Shown: positions 36,421-45,911, counted from the stretch's first letter. The stretch: 64,000 bases of DNA from Streptomyces chumphonensis (GCF_014779715.1 NZ_JACXYU010000011.1:62001-126000), one strand, 5' to 3'. Numbers and translations: made by a program. The notes: generated by a model from the sequence alone, not told the origin.

Positions 36421-36436
36421 TGTGGACTAGACCACT
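36421..36436. promoter_or_regulatory. DasR-box-like site upstream of the histidine kinase gene
   Basis: TGTGGACTAGACCACT matches the DasR consensus (A-C/G-TGGTCTAGACCA-C/G-T) at 14 of 16 positions and keeps the palindromic core. A half-site TGGTCT follows at 36448-36453. It lies in the 267-base gap between nagB (end) and the kinase gene (start), on the promoter side of the kinase. Confidence 0.7.
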
Positions 36437-36503
36437 GGGCCTGTCCATGGTCTGGAGCGGTCGCGCGGGAACCGGCGAGCGGGTTCCCGCGCACGCCGCG
36501 GCC

Positions 36504-37553
36504 TCAGTGGGTCTCGGTGACCTTCGCCAGGGCCCTGGGGGCGTCCGGGTCCTGGCCGCGCGCGATGGTCACCTCGTAGGCCAGCATCTGGAGGGGGAGG
36601 ATCTCCAGAACCGGCTGCAGCTCCTCGCGCACCCCGTCCACCGGCAGGACGAAGCCCGCCGAGGCGGCGTCCACCTGCGGCTTGGGTCCGACGACGACCA
36701 GGTCCGCGCCACGGTCGCGCAGCCGGTCCAGGACGGGCTGCAGCGCCTCCCCGCCCTTGCCGTCGGTCACGATGGCGATGACGGGCGAGACGTTGTCGAC
36801 CATGGCCAGCGGCCCGTGCAGCAGGTCCGCACCGGAGTAGGACAGGGCGGGGATGTAGCTGGTCTCCATCAGCTTCAGCGCCGCCTCCTTCGCCGTCGGG
36901 TACCCGAACCCGCGTGAGGTCAGCACCATGCGCTCGGCGAAGCGGTACCGGCCCGCCAGGTCCTTGACCTCCTCGCGGCGGTCGAGGATCTGCTCGGCCA
37001 GCTCCGGCAGCGCGGCGGCGGCCCCGGCGCCGTCACCGCCGCGCAGGCCCTCGACGAACAGGTACAGCGCCAGCAGCTCGGCGGTGTAGGTCTTGGTCGC
37101 GGGGAGCGCCTTCTCCTCCCCGGCCAGCACGTCGATGTGGAACTCGCTGATCTCCGCCAGCGGCGACGCGGCGTTGTTCGTGACGGCCAGGGTGATCGCC
37201 CCGGCCTCCCGGGCCGCCCGGGTGGAGGCGACGAGGTCGGGGGAGCCGCCGGACTGGCTGACGGTGATGACCAGGCAGTCCGTGAGGTCCTGCCGGGCGC
37301 CGTACGCCGTCGTCGTGGACATGGAGGTGAGCCCGCAGGGCTTGCCCAGCAGGACCTCCAGGAGGTACTTGGCGTAGAGCGCCGCGTTGTCCGACGTGCC
37401 GCGTGCGGTGAGGAGCACGAAGCGCGGCTCGCGCGCGGCGATCCGCTCGGCGACCTCACGGATCCTCGGCGCGCCTTCGGTCAGGATGCGGCGCAGGACG
37501 GCGGGCTGTTCGGCCATTTCACCGGCCATGATCCGACCGGTCGTGGCGGTCAT
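36504..37553 (-). CDS. nagB: SIS-domain glucosamine-6-phosphate deaminase-type enzyme
   Basis: 349 residues from ATG 37553 with GGAGG upstream. Two SIS sugar-phosphate domains: first FVLLTARGTSDNAALYAKYL and ITVSQSGGSPDLVAST (about 45-120), second MVLTSRGFGYPTAKEAALKL (about 205-225). There is no N-terminal glutamine amidotransferase domain, so this is not GlmS. In S. coelicolor the equivalent gene next to the das cluster is reported as nagB, turning GlcN-6-P into Fru-6-P and ammonia. Transcribed in the same direction as dasD, 40 bases downstream. Confidence 0.85.
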   Translation of the reverse strand: MTATTGRIMAGEMAEQPAVLRRILTEGAPRIREVAERIAAREPRFVLLTARGTSDNAALYAKYLLEVLLGKPCGLTSMSTTTAYGARQDLTDCLVITVSQSGGSPDLVASTRAAREAGAITLAVTNNAASPLAEISEFHIDVLAGEEKALPATKTYTAELLALYLFVEGLRGGDGAGAAAALPELAEQILDRREEVKDLAGRYRFAERMVLTSRGFGYPTAKEAALKLMETSYIPALSYSGADLLHGPLAMVDNVSPVIAIVTDGKGGEALQPVLDRLRDRGADLVVVGPKPQVDAASAGFVLPVDGVREELQPVLEILPLQMLAYEVTIARGQDPDAPRALAKVTETH

Positions 37554-37593
37554 GCGGGGTGCCTCCAGTTGGCGTGGTGCGGTTGTTCCGGAT

Positions 37594-39141
37594 TCAGCCG
37601 TCGGCCCGGCGGCCGGCGACGACCTCGGCGGCGGCGCGGGCGCAGACGCGGGCCGCGCCGTGTGTCGCGATGTGCGGGGCGCCCACGGGCGAAGCCTGCG
37701 GGAGTCCCATCTCGACCACGACGGTGTCCGGACGGGCGGCGAGCAGGGCGTCGAGCGCGGCGGCCATCCAGGAGTGCCGGTGGGCGTCGCGGACCACGGC
37801 GACGATCCTACGGTCCCCCGCCTCGGCCAGCACCTGTCCCGCCAGCGCCGGAACGCCCAGCGCATCGGCCTCCGTCTGGCTCCAGGAGCCGGTCCCGGTG
37901 CCCGGCAGCAGCCGGGTCAGCTCGGCGGCCAGCCCCCAGGGCGTCTCGTCGCCCACCGCGATGTTCGCGACGGGGGTGCACGCGGCGACGTAGACGGCCT
38001 CCTCGCACGGGACGAACGGCGTCGGCCCCTGCGTCACCCGAACCGCGCGCCGAGCCGCGGTGAGGCCGACCTCGGCGCCTTCGGGGGCGGGCTCCGGGAG
38101 CGGACGGGCGGCGGCGCGGCGCGTCCAGTCGGCCAGGTCGCGCACGCGGGCGGCGGCGTCGGCGAGGCGTTCCGCGGGCAGCTCGCCCTCCTGCACGGCC
38201 CGCACGACGGCGTCGCGCAGGCGCAGCACGATGTCCTCGTCGGCCAGGTTGCCGCCGACGCAGATGGCGTCGGCCCCGGCGGCGAGCGCGAGGACGGTGC
38301 CCCGCTCGATGCCGTGCGTGTCGGCGATGGCGCTCATCTCGACCGCGTCGGTGACGATCAGCCCGTCGAAGCCGAGCCCGCCGCGTTCGGCGGACGCGCG
38401 CAGCAGCCCGGTGAGGGCGGCGTGGCTGAGGGTCGCGGGCCGGTCGGCGTCGAGCGCGGGGAGCAGGATGTGGGCGCTCATGACGACCTTGCTCCCGGCG
38501 GCGACGGCGGCGCGGAAGGGGACGAGCTCCCGGACGCCGAGCGTCGCGAGCCCGACGTCGATGCGCGGCAGCGCGTGGTGGGAGTCGACGTTGGTGTCAC
38601 CGTGCCCGGGGAAGTGCTTCGTGCAGGCCGCGACCCCGGCGGCCTGCATGCCCTCGACGTAGGCGGCGGTGTGCCGGGCCACCAGCTCGGGGTCGGCGCC
38701 GAAGGACCGCACACCGATGACGGGGTTGTGCGGGTTGGAGTTGACGTCGGCGGAGGGGGCCCAGTTGAGGTTCACGCCGCAGGCGGCGAGCCGGCGGCCG
38801 AGCTCCTGGGCGACCGTCCGGGTGAGCTCCGGGTCGTCGACGGCGCCGAGGGCGAGGTTGCCGGGGAAGGAGGAGCCGTTGCGGACCTCCAGCCGGGTGA
38901 CGTCGCCGCCCTCCTCGTCGATGGCGACCAGGACGTCCGGGCGCACGGCGCGCAGCTGGGCCGTGAGGGCGGTGAGCTGCTCGGGCGACTCGATGTTGCG
39001 GCCGAAGAGTCCGACGGAGGTCAGGCCGTCGTCCAGTCGGCGCAGCAGCCAGTCGGGGGCCGTGGTGCCGACGAAGCCGGGTTGCAGGACGGCGAGGGCG
39101 TCCCGGAGGAGGGTGGTGGAGGCGGGGGCGAGAGTGGTCAT
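37594..39141 (-). CDS. dasD: GH3 beta-N-acetylglucosaminidase
   Basis: 515 residues, no signal peptide, so cytoplasmic. GH3 N-domain: IDEEGGDVTRLE binds the substrate, CTKHFPGHGDTNVDSHHALP carries the Lys-His / His-Asp dyad of NagZ-type enzymes, and VTDAVEMSAI contains the nucleophile Asp. Residues beyond about 350 form a second domain. It should hydrolyse imported chitobiose to GlcNAc. The start is 5 bases downstream of dasC, consistent with one transcript. Identification as dasD relies on position beside dasABC. Confidence 0.92.
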   Translation of the reverse strand: MTTLAPASTTLLRDALAVLQPGFVGTTAPDWLLRRLDDGLTSVGLFGRNIESPEQLTALTAQLRAVRPDVLVAIDEEGGDVTRLEVRNGSSFPGNLALGAVDDPELTRTVAQELGRRLAACGVNLNWAPSADVNSNPHNPVIGVRSFGADPELVARHTAAYVEGMQAAGVAACTKHFPGHGDTNVDSHHALPRIDVGLATLGVRELVPFRAAVAAGSKVVMSAHILLPALDADRPATLSHAALTGLLRASAERGGLGFDGLIVTDAVEMSAIADTHGIERGTVLALAAGADAICVGGNLADEDIVLRLRDAVVRAVQEGELPAERLADAAARVRDLADWTRRAAARPLPEPAPEGAEVGLTAARRAVRVTQGPTPFVPCEEAVYVAACTPVANIAVGDETPWGLAAELTRLLPGTGTGSWSQTEADALGVPALAGQVLAEAGDRRIVAVVRDAHRHSWMAAALDALLAARPDTVVVEMGLPQASPVGAPHIATHGAARVCARAAAEVVAGRRADG

Positions 39142-39145
39142 GTCG

Positions 39146-40069
39146 CTATCCCTTCACCGCGCCGGCGCTGAGCCCACCGACGGCACGACGCTGGAGGAAG
39201 ATGAAGAGGAGGAGCACGGGCAGGGCGAAGAGCGAGGACGCGGCCATGGTCGCGCCCCAGTCGTTGCCGAACGCCGACTGGAACTGGGTGAGCCACAAGG
39301 GCAGGGTGTACGCCTCGGGGTCCTTGTTGAGGACCAGCACCATGGCGAACTCGTTCCAGGCGGTGATGAAGCCGAAGAGCGAGGTGGACATCAGGCCGGG
39401 GGCGAGCAGCGGGAAGATCACCTTCATGAACGCCTGGGTGCGGCTGCACCCGTCGATCATCGCGGCCTCCTCCAGCTCCTTCGGCACGGCGGCGATGAAG
39501 CCGCGCAGCGTCCAGATGGTGAAGGGCAGGACCATGACGAAGTAGATGAGCGTCAGGAAGCCGATGCTGTTGAGGACCTCGGCGTCCCGGGCGATGAGGT
39601 ACATCACGATGACCATGACTTCCCAGGGCGCCATCTGCGCCATCATCACCGCGAGGACGAGCCCCTTACGGCCCTTGAACCTCATCCGGACGATGGCGAA
39701 GCTCGCCGCGAGGGCGACGACGAGCGCGAGGGCCACGGCGCCCACGGTGACCAGGACGCTGTTGCGGACGAACGTCCAGAAGAGGTCGACCTCGGTGGCG
39801 GTGCCGTAGTGCTCGAACGTGGGCGAGAAGAAGAAGGTCGGGGTCTTGGTGAGGACCTCGGTCGCCGGCTTGAAGGACGTCGAGAACATCCAGTAGACGG
39901 GGAAGATGAAGAGGGCCGCCAGGACGAGCGCGAGGACGTTGGGCCAGATGCCGCGCAGGGTCTTGCGCCGCTTGGCGCGGGCCGCGTCGCGGCCCGGAGT
40001 GCCGCCGTTCTTCGGCGTGACGGCGTCGGGGGCCCCCGCCGGGCCGGCGAGGGTGGTGGGGTGGCTCAC
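39146..40069 (-). CDS. dasC: Chitobiose ABC transporter permease DasC
   Basis: 307 residues from GTG 40069, overlapping the dasB stop by GTGA; the longer frame reaching 40942 is antisense to nothing real. A cytoplasmic tail of about 40 residues precedes six membrane helices (PNVLALVLAALFIFPVYWMF onward). The EAA loop is EEAAMIDGCSRTQAFMKVIFPLL-like (about 205-227). MalG-type carbohydrate permease. No ATPase gene is present here; the shared MsiK ATPase elsewhere in the genome is expected to drive it. Confidence 0.93.
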   Translation of the reverse strand: MSHPTTLAGPAGAPDAVTPKNGGTPGRDAARAKRRKTLRGIWPNVLALVLAALFIFPVYWMFSTSFKPATEVLTKTPTFFFSPTFEHYGTATEVDLFWTFVRNSVLVTVGAVALALVVALAASFAIVRMRFKGRKGLVLAVMMAQMAPWEVMVIVMYLIARDAEVLNSIGFLTLIYFVMVLPFTIWTLRGFIAAVPKELEEAAMIDGCSRTQAFMKVIFPLLAPGLMSTSLFGFITAWNEFAMVLVLNKDPEAYTLPLWLTQFQSAFGNDWGATMAASSLFALPVLLLFIFLQRRAVGGLSAGAVKG

Positions 40070-41055
40070 TGCTCGTCCTCCTGCTTGAGGATCAGGCGGA
40101 AGTAGAACGACATCGCGATCATGAGCAGCAGGATCGTCAGCACGGACGCCGCGGCGGCCACACCGAACTGCATCTGGCTCATGCCCTCGACGTAGGCGAA
40201 GACCGGCAGCGTCTCGGACTCGCGGTTCGGACCGCCCGCGTTGAGCGCGTAGATCTGCGCGAACGCCTTGAAGACCCAGATGATCTCCAGGAACGTGGTG
40301 ATCAGGAAGAACGGCTTCAGCATCGGGAAGACCACCGAGCGGAAGATCCGCGCGTTCGAGGCACCGTCCATGCGGGCGGCCTCGTACAGCTCGCCGCTGA
40401 TCGTCGTCAGTCCCGCGTACATGTTGAGCGCCACGAAGGGGACGGACGCCCACACGATGAGCAGGGTGACGATCGCGAGCGTCGAGAAGCCGGTGTCGAA
40501 CCAGTTGTGCTGGTCGTAGCCCTCGAAGCCGAGGCTGCGCATCACCCAGTTCATGACGCCGAACTGGGTGTCGAACAGCCACCGGAAGACGGTGGCGGAG
40601 GCGACGATCGGCATGGCCCAGGCGAGCACCAGGGAGATCGAGAGGACCATCCGCATCTTCTTGCCGAGGCGGTTCAGCAGCAGGCCGATCAGGGTGCCGA
40701 ACACCATGATCAGCACCACGTTGACCGCCATGAAGACGAACGTGCGCGCCACGACGGTCCAGAACATGTCGTCCTGGAGGAGCTCCGTGTAGTTGCCGAG
40801 GCCGGTCCACACCGTGGTGCGCGAGATCATCTCGATCCGGCCGAGCTGCTGGAGCGAGACGATCACGTTGCGGATGAGCGGGTAGCCCAGGAAGACGGCG
40901 AGGGCGACGACGGCCGGCCCGATCAGCACATAGGGCAGCCACCCGCTGGGCAGCGAGCGCCTGGGGCGTGGTGATGGTTCGGCCGGCCCCGGCGCCGGGT
41001 CACGCGGAGGCGGCTCCTCGGCTACGGGGGTGACGCCCTCGGTCTGCACGGTCAT
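40066..41055 (-). CDS. dasB: Chitobiose ABC transporter permease DasB
   Basis: 329 residues. A Pro-rich N-tail of about 35 residues is followed by six helices (WLPYVLIGPAVVALAVFLGY). The EAA motif is YEAARMDGASNARIFRSVVFP (about 225-245). MalF-type half of the channel with DasC. A hairpin between dasA and this gene may lower its expression relative to the binding protein. Confidence 0.93.
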   Translation of the reverse strand: MTVQTEGVTPVAEEPPPRDPAPGPAEPSPRPRRSLPSGWLPYVLIGPAVVALAVFLGYPLIRNVIVSLQQLGRIEMISRTTVWTGLGNYTELLQDDMFWTVVARTFVFMAVNVVLIMVFGTLIGLLLNRLGKKMRMVLSISLVLAWAMPIVASATVFRWLFDTQFGVMNWVMRSLGFEGYDQHNWFDTGFSTLAIVTLLIVWASVPFVALNMYAGLTTISGELYEAARMDGASNARIFRSVVFPMLKPFFLITTFLEIIWVFKAFAQIYALNAGGPNRESETLPVFAYVEGMSQMQFGVAAAASVLTILLLMIAMSFYFRLILKQEDEQ

Positions 41056-41100
41056 GGTCTTCTTCCTCGGCTACGGGCTGCGGAGGGGGAACGGGGTCCG

Positions 41101-41133
41101 GCGTGTCCCGGCCGGCGAGCGGCCGGGACACGC
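41101..41133 (-). terminator. Intra-operon hairpin between dasA and dasB
   Basis: A perfect 14-bp stem (41101-41114 with 41120-41133) and 5-base loop sits in the 89-base gap after the dasA stop. It probably partly ends transcription or protects the dasA message, giving an excess of binding protein over permeases. Confidence 0.75.
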
Positions 41134-41144
41134 CGCGGCGGGCG

Positions 41145-42428
41145 TCAGCCCTGGTTGATGCGCTCGGTGATCGTCGTGTCGGCGTCCTTACCGGCCTTCT
41201 CCGGGTCCGAACCGTTGAGCACATTGGTCATGTACTGCTTGATCGGGTTCGGGTCGGTCTCCACGTTCGCCCAGCCCGGGGTGACGGGGGTGATGCGGCC
41301 GACGTCCGCGGCCTTGACCATGGCCTCGGCGAAGGAGCCCGGCTCGGGGGTGACCTGGGCGGCCTCGGAGTTCGGCAGCAGGGCGCCGCCGGTGGCCTCG
41401 GCGTACTTCTTCATCCACTTCTCGGAGGTCGCGAGCTTCAGCCACTCCTGGGCCAGCTCCTTGTTCTGCGAGCGCTCGGAGACGGCGAGGTTGGAACCGC
41501 CGAAGAAGACGTGGCCCGGCTGGTCGGCGCTCTTGCCCGGGATCGGGAAGTAGCCGAAGTCGGCCTCGCCGCCGGCCTCCTCGATGGCGGCCTGCGCGCC
41601 GCCGGCCTCCCAGCCCAGACCGATCCAGGACGCGACGTCACCCTTGGGGATGATGTCCGTGGACTGCTGCGGGGTGGACTCGTCGATGTCGGTCGGAGCG
41701 TTCGTGTAGGCGGCGAGCTCCTTGTAGAAGTTCATGGCCGCCTCGCCCTCGGGGGTGGCCAGCGAGCCCTTCCACTGGTCGCCGTCCTGGACGGCGAGGT
41801 CGCCGCCCTCGTCCCACAGGAAACCGGCGTAGATGTACCAGCTCTGACCCGGAAGGTAGAGGGGCTGGGCGTCCGTCTCCTTCTCGATCTTCTTCAGCCC
41901 GTCGAGCCACTCCTCACGGGTGGTGGGCGGCTCGACGCCGGCCTCCTCGAAGATGCTCTTGTCGTAGATCACGGCGCGGTTGGCGGCGTACCACGGCGCC
42001 GCGAAGAGCTTGCCGTCGATCTCGGTGGAGGAGACCATCCCCTCGATCCAGCTGTCGTAGCCCAGATCGGCCTTCATGTCGGTGAGGTCGGCGAGACCGC
42101 CGGTGACCGCGTATCCGGCGGTCTGGGTGTTGCCGAGCTCGATCACGTCCGGCGGGGTGTCCTCGGAGAGGGAGGTCGTGATCTTCTCCTGGATGCCGTT
42201 CCACTGCTGTTCCTGGATCTTGACGGTCACCCCCTCGTTGGCCGACTCGAACTCCTTGTTCAGTTCGGTGACCCACTCATCGGGCGCGGACCCGTCCATG
42301 ACCCAGACGGTCAGCGTCTTGTCGCCTCCGCCGGAGCCGTTGTCGCCGCTGTCGTCGCTGTCCGAGCCGCAGGCGGACACGCCGAGCATCGCCGCGACGC
42401 CGATGGCTGCTATGAGCTTGCGCTTCAC
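41145..42428 (-). CDS. dasA: Chitobiose-binding lipoprotein DasA
   Basis: 427 residues from GTG 42428 with GGGAGG about 6 bases upstream; the frame to 42473 overlaps the leader. Lipobox MLGVSACGSD, then a Ser/Asp/Gly linker and an extracellular solute-binding (family 1) fold: TLTVWVMDGSAPDEWVTELN. It captures N,N'-diacetylchitobiose from chitin breakdown and hands it to DasBC. It is controlled by DasR boxes directly upstream. The identity is supported by the whole cluster order. Confidence 0.95.
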   Translation of the reverse strand: MKRKLIAAIGVAAMLGVSACGSDSDDSGDNGSGGGDKTLTVWVMDGSAPDEWVTELNKEFESANEGVTVKIQEQQWNGIQEKITTSLSEDTPPDVIELGNTQTAGYAVTGGLADLTDMKADLGYDSWIEGMVSSTEIDGKLFAAPWYAANRAVIYDKSIFEEAGVEPPTTREEWLDGLKKIEKETDAQPLYLPGQSWYIYAGFLWDEGGDLAVQDGDQWKGSLATPEGEAAMNFYKELAAYTNAPTDIDESTPQQSTDIIPKGDVASWIGLGWEAGGAQAAIEEAGGEADFGYFPIPGKSADQPGHVFFGGSNLAVSERSQNKELAQEWLKLATSEKWMKKYAEATGGALLPNSEAAQVTPEPGSFAEAMVKAADVGRITPVTPGWANVETDPNPIKQYMTNVLNGSDPEKAGKDADTTITERINQG

Positions 42429-42511
42429 GTCACCCTCCCAGGGATGGAAACTTCCCGCCCACCGAGAAGACATACGACGAGGTAGTGCCTGTGGGGCTGG
42501 GATTGGTCTTT

Positions 42512-42551
42512 AATGGTTTAGACCAGTTCCCGCAGCTTGGCCTAGACCTAT
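42512..42551. promoter_or_regulatory. DasR-binding boxes between dasA and dasR
   Basis: Box 1, AATGGTTTAGACCAGT (42512-42527), matches the dre consensus at 14 of 16 positions. Box 2, CTTGGCCTAGACCTAT (42536-42551), keeps the CTAGACC core but has about 5 mismatches. A further half TTGGTCTT precedes box 1 (42503-42510). They sit about 85-125 bases before dasA and 130-170 before dasR and may serve both. Confidence 0.85.
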
Positions 42552-42680
42552 AGGGGTGTCAAGAGTGGACAGGAAGGGCCGTCCGGTCCGTTACCGGAAC
42601 GACATCTGTGCCGGAGGATTCCCCTGGGAAACCGCCGTGCCAGGATGTGAGGCCGTTACGCACGGAGTCGGAGGAAGCCG

Positions 42681-43514
42681 GTGACGGCAGCAGGAGGACA
42701 GCAGACAGGGCGTCCGCCCCTCGGGGCGGGGGGCACCGCCGCGGCGGTGGGCGTCGACGAGCAGGGCACCGATCCGGGGACACCGCCGCAGGGCGCCACC
42801 CGGGTCGCGCGCGTCCCCAAGTACTACCGGCTCAAACGGCACCTGCTGGAGATGACCGAAACCCTTCCCCCGGGAACGCCCGTGCCCCCCGAGCGTACGC
42901 TGGCGACCGAGTTCGACACCTCGCGCACCACGGTGCGCCAGGCCCTCCAGGAGCTCGTCGTCGAGGGACGCCTGGAGCGTATCCAGGGCAAGGGCACGTT
43001 CGTCGCCAAGCCCAAGGTCTCCCAGGCGCTCCAGCTCACCTCCTACACCGAGGACATGCGGGCCCAGGGTTTGGAGCCCACCTCCCAGCTCCTCGACCTC
43101 GGCTACGTCACCGCGGACGACCGTCTGGCGTCCCTGCTCGACATCCCGCCCGGCGGTCGCGTCCTGCGGATCGAGCGACTGCGGCTGGCGAGCGGCGAGC
43201 CGATGGCCATCGAGACGACGCACCTGTCCCAGCGGCGCTTCCCCGCCCTGCGGCGCAGCCTCATGAAGTACACCTCGCTCTACACCGCCCTCTCCGAGGT
43301 CTACGACGTCCAGCTCGCCGAGGCCGAGGAGACGATCGAGACCTCCCTGGCCTCGCCCCGGGAGGCCGGGCTGCTGGGCTCGGACGTCGGGCTGCCGATG
43401 CTGATGCTCTCAAGGCACTCCTACGACCGCGACGGAGAGCCGGTGGAGTGGGTGCGCTCGGTCTACCGGGGCGACCGCTACAAGTTCGTGGCCCGCCTCA
43501 AGCGTCCGCAGTAG
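42681..43514 (+). CDS. dasR: GntR/HutC-family global regulator DasR
   Basis: 277 residues from GTG 42681 with GGAGG upstream. An N-tail of about 45 residues precedes the winged helix: YYRLKRHLLEM, then TLATEFDTSRTTVRQALQEL and GRLERIQGKGTFVAKPK. The UTRA effector domain (about 118-277) binds GlcN-6-P or GlcNAc-6-P, which releases DasR from its boxes. It represses chitin and GlcNAc uptake and links nutrition to development and antibiotic production. Position divergent from dasABC is diagnostic. Confidence 0.96.
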   Translation: MTAAGGQQTGRPPLGAGGTAAAVGVDEQGTDPGTPPQGATRVARVPKYYRLKRHLLEMTETLPPGTPVPPERTLATEFDTSRTTVRQALQELVVEGRLERIQGKGTFVAKPKVSQALQLTSYTEDMRAQGLEPTSQLLDLGYVTADDRLASLLDIPPGGRVLRIERLRLASGEPMAIETTHLSQRRFPALRRSLMKYTSLYTALSEVYDVQLAEAEETIETSLASPREAGLLGSDVGLPMLMLSRHSYDRDGEPVEWVRSVYRGDRYKFVARLKRPQ

Positions 43515-43694
43515 GCCGGGCACCCCTCCACCGCCCCGGCCGCACGAGGCGCACACCGGCCGGACACCGGCCGCTCGGCGCGCAACTCGACCGTTCGTCG
43601 TCCCACCCTCGTGTGACCCTAGTGACGGCTCCATAGGCCCTCACCTAGGGTTCCCCCGCACCTCAAGGATGATCACAGGGCGGAGGGCCGGAAG

Positions 43695-45911
43695 ATGACC
43701 GAACCCGCAGCACCATCCGACCGGGGGACGGTGGGGCGTGGCAGTCCGTCACCGGCCCAGATCGCGATCTGGACGGCGGTGGCGCTCGCCGGCGCCGTCG
43801 GCTGGGCCATGCTCGCGCTCTCCCGCGGCGAGGAGATCTCGGCCGCCTGGATGGTCGCCGCGGCGCTGGGCACGTACGCCATCGGCTACCGCTTCTACTC
43901 CCGCTTCATCGCCTACCGGGTGCTGCGGGTGGACAAGACCCGCGCGACGCCCGCCGAGCGGCTGGACAACGGCGTCGACTTCCACCCGACCGACCGCCGG
44001 GTGCTCTTCGGCCACCACTTCGCGGCGGTGGCCGGAGCCGGTCCGCTGGTGGGCCCGGTGCTCGCCGCGCAGATGGGCTACCTGCCCGGCACGATCTGGA
44101 TCGTCGTCGGGGTGATCCTCGCGGGCGCCGTGCAGGACATGGTGACCCTCTTCTTCTCCACCCGTCGCGACGGCCGCTCGCTGGGCCAGATGGCCCGGGA
44201 CGAGATCGGCCCGTTCGGCGGTGCGGCGGCACTCGTGGCCGTCTTCGCCATCATGATCATCCTGCTGGCGGTACTGGCCCTGGTCATCGTCAACGCGCTC
44301 GCGGAGTCGCCGTGGGGCGTCTTCTCCATCGCGATGACGATCCCCATCGCCCTGTTCATGGGCTTCTACCTGCGGGTGCTGCGTCCTGGACGCGTGACCG
44401 AGGTGTCCGTCGTCGGGGTCGCGCTGCTGCTGCTGGCGATCGTCGCGGGCGGCTGGGTCGCCGAGTCCTCCCTCGCCGAGACCTTCACCCTCTCCAAGGG
44501 CACCCTCGTCCTGTGGATGATCGCCTACGGCTTCCTCGCCTCGGTGCTCCCGGTGTGGATGCTGCTGGCCCCGCGCGACTACCTCTCCACGTTCATGAAG
44601 GTCGGCACGATCGCGCTGCTGGCCCTCGGCGTCTTCATCGCCCTGCCGACCCTGAAGATGCCGGCCGTCACCGACTTCGCCTCGCGGGGTGACGGGCCGA
44701 TCTTCGCCGGGTCGATGTTCCCGTTCGTCTTCATCACCGTCGCGTGCGGCGCCCTCTCCGGCTTCCACGCGCTCGTCTCCTCGGGCACCACCCCGAAGAT
44801 GATCCAGAAGGAGACGCAGGTCCGCATGGTCGGCTACGGCGCCATGCTGACCGAGTCGTTCGTCGCGATCATGGCGATGATCACCGCCTGCATCATCGAT
44901 CCGGGGCTGTTCTTCGCCGTCAACGCGCCCGTCGGGGCCATCGGGGACTCCGTGCAGTCGGCGTCGGAGGCCGTCGCGGGCTTCGGGTTCAGCATCTCCC
45001 CCGAGGCGCTGACGGCGGCGGCCGAGTCCGTCGAGGAGGAGTCGCTGCTCTCCCGCACGGGCGGCGCGCCCACGTTCGCCCTCGGCATGTCGGAGATCTT
45101 CTCGGCCGTCATCGGCGGCGCCGCGATGAAGGCGTTCTGGTACCACTTCGCCATCATGTTCGAGGCCCTGTTCATCCTCACGACGGTGGACGCCGGCACC
45201 CGGGTCGGCCGCTTCATGCTCCAGGACACCCTGGGCAACCTGTACAAGCCGCTGCGGGACGTGAGCTGGAAGCCCGGCGTGTGGCTGACGAGCGCGATCG
45301 TGGTCGGCGGCTGGGGCTACTTCCTGTGGGTGGGCGTCCACGACCCCCTCGGCGGCATCAACCAGCTCTTCCCGCTCTTCGGCATCGCCAACCAGCTCCT
45401 GGCCGCCGTCGCCCTGGCGGTGTGCACCACGCTGCTGGTGAAGTCGGGCCGACTGAAGTGGGCGTGGGTGACCGGTGTCCCGCTCGCCTGGGACGTCGCC
45501 GTGACGCTCACCGCGAGCTGGCAGAAGATCTTCTCCGGCGATCCCCGGGTGGGCTTCTTCACCCAGCGGAGCATCTACCAGGAGGGCATCGACAACGGTG
45601 AGGTGATCGCTCCGGCCAAGGACATGGACGAGATGCACACCATCGTCACCAACTCGACGGTCGACGGCGTCCTGTGCGCGCTCTTCGCCCTCCTGATCAT
45701 CGTCGTCATCGTGGACGCGGGCCGCGTCTGCTGGAAGGCGGTCCACGCGCCGGAGACGGTGAAGCTGCACGAGGCCCCCTACCAGCGCTCCACCGTGGTG
45801 GCACCGGCCGGGCTCTTCGCCACCAAGGAGGAGAAGGCGGAGATGGCGGCGGCAGCGGCCGGGGACGGCGGCGGAACGGGGCCGGAGCGCCCGGTGGGAA
45901 CGCGCTCGTGA
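43695..45911 (+). CDS. cstA: CstA-family carbon starvation transporter
   Basis: 738 residues with about 16-18 membrane helices. The CstA signature segments FGHHFAAVAGAGPLVGPVLA and GALSGFHALVSSGTTPKMI are present. Family members import pyruvate or peptides during starvation. ATG 43695 has GGAGGGCCGGAAG upstream. A Gly/Ala/Glu-rich cytoplasmic tail ends the protein and overlaps the next small gene by 4 bases. Confidence 0.94.
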   Translation: MTEPAAPSDRGTVGRGSPSPAQIAIWTAVALAGAVGWAMLALSRGEEISAAWMVAAALGTYAIGYRFYSRFIAYRVLRVDKTRATPAERLDNGVDFHPTDRRVLFGHHFAAVAGAGPLVGPVLAAQMGYLPGTIWIVVGVILAGAVQDMVTLFFSTRRDGRSLGQMARDEIGPFGGAAALVAVFAIMIILLAVLALVIVNALAESPWGVFSIAMTIPIALFMGFYLRVLRPGRVTEVSVVGVALLLLAIVAGGWVAESSLAETFTLSKGTLVLWMIAYGFLASVLPVWMLLAPRDYLSTFMKVGTIALLALGVFIALPTLKMPAVTDFASRGDGPIFAGSMFPFVFITVACGALSGFHALVSSGTTPKMIQKETQVRMVGYGAMLTESFVAIMAMITACIIDPGLFFAVNAPVGAIGDSVQSASEAVAGFGFSISPEALTAAAESVEEESLLSRTGGAPTFALGMSEIFSAVIGGAAMKAFWYHFAIMFEALFILTTVDAGTRVGRFMLQDTLGNLYKPLRDVSWKPGVWLTSAIVVGGWGYFLWVGVHDPLGGINQLFPLFGIANQLLAAVALAVCTTLLVKSGRLKWAWVTGVPLAWDVAVTLTASWQKIFSGDPRVGFFTQRSIYQEGIDNGEVIAPAKDMDEMHTIVTNSTVDGVLCALFALLIIVVIVDAGRVCWKAVHAPETVKLHEAPYQRSTVVAPAGLFATKEEKAEMAAAAAGDGGGTGPERPVGTRS

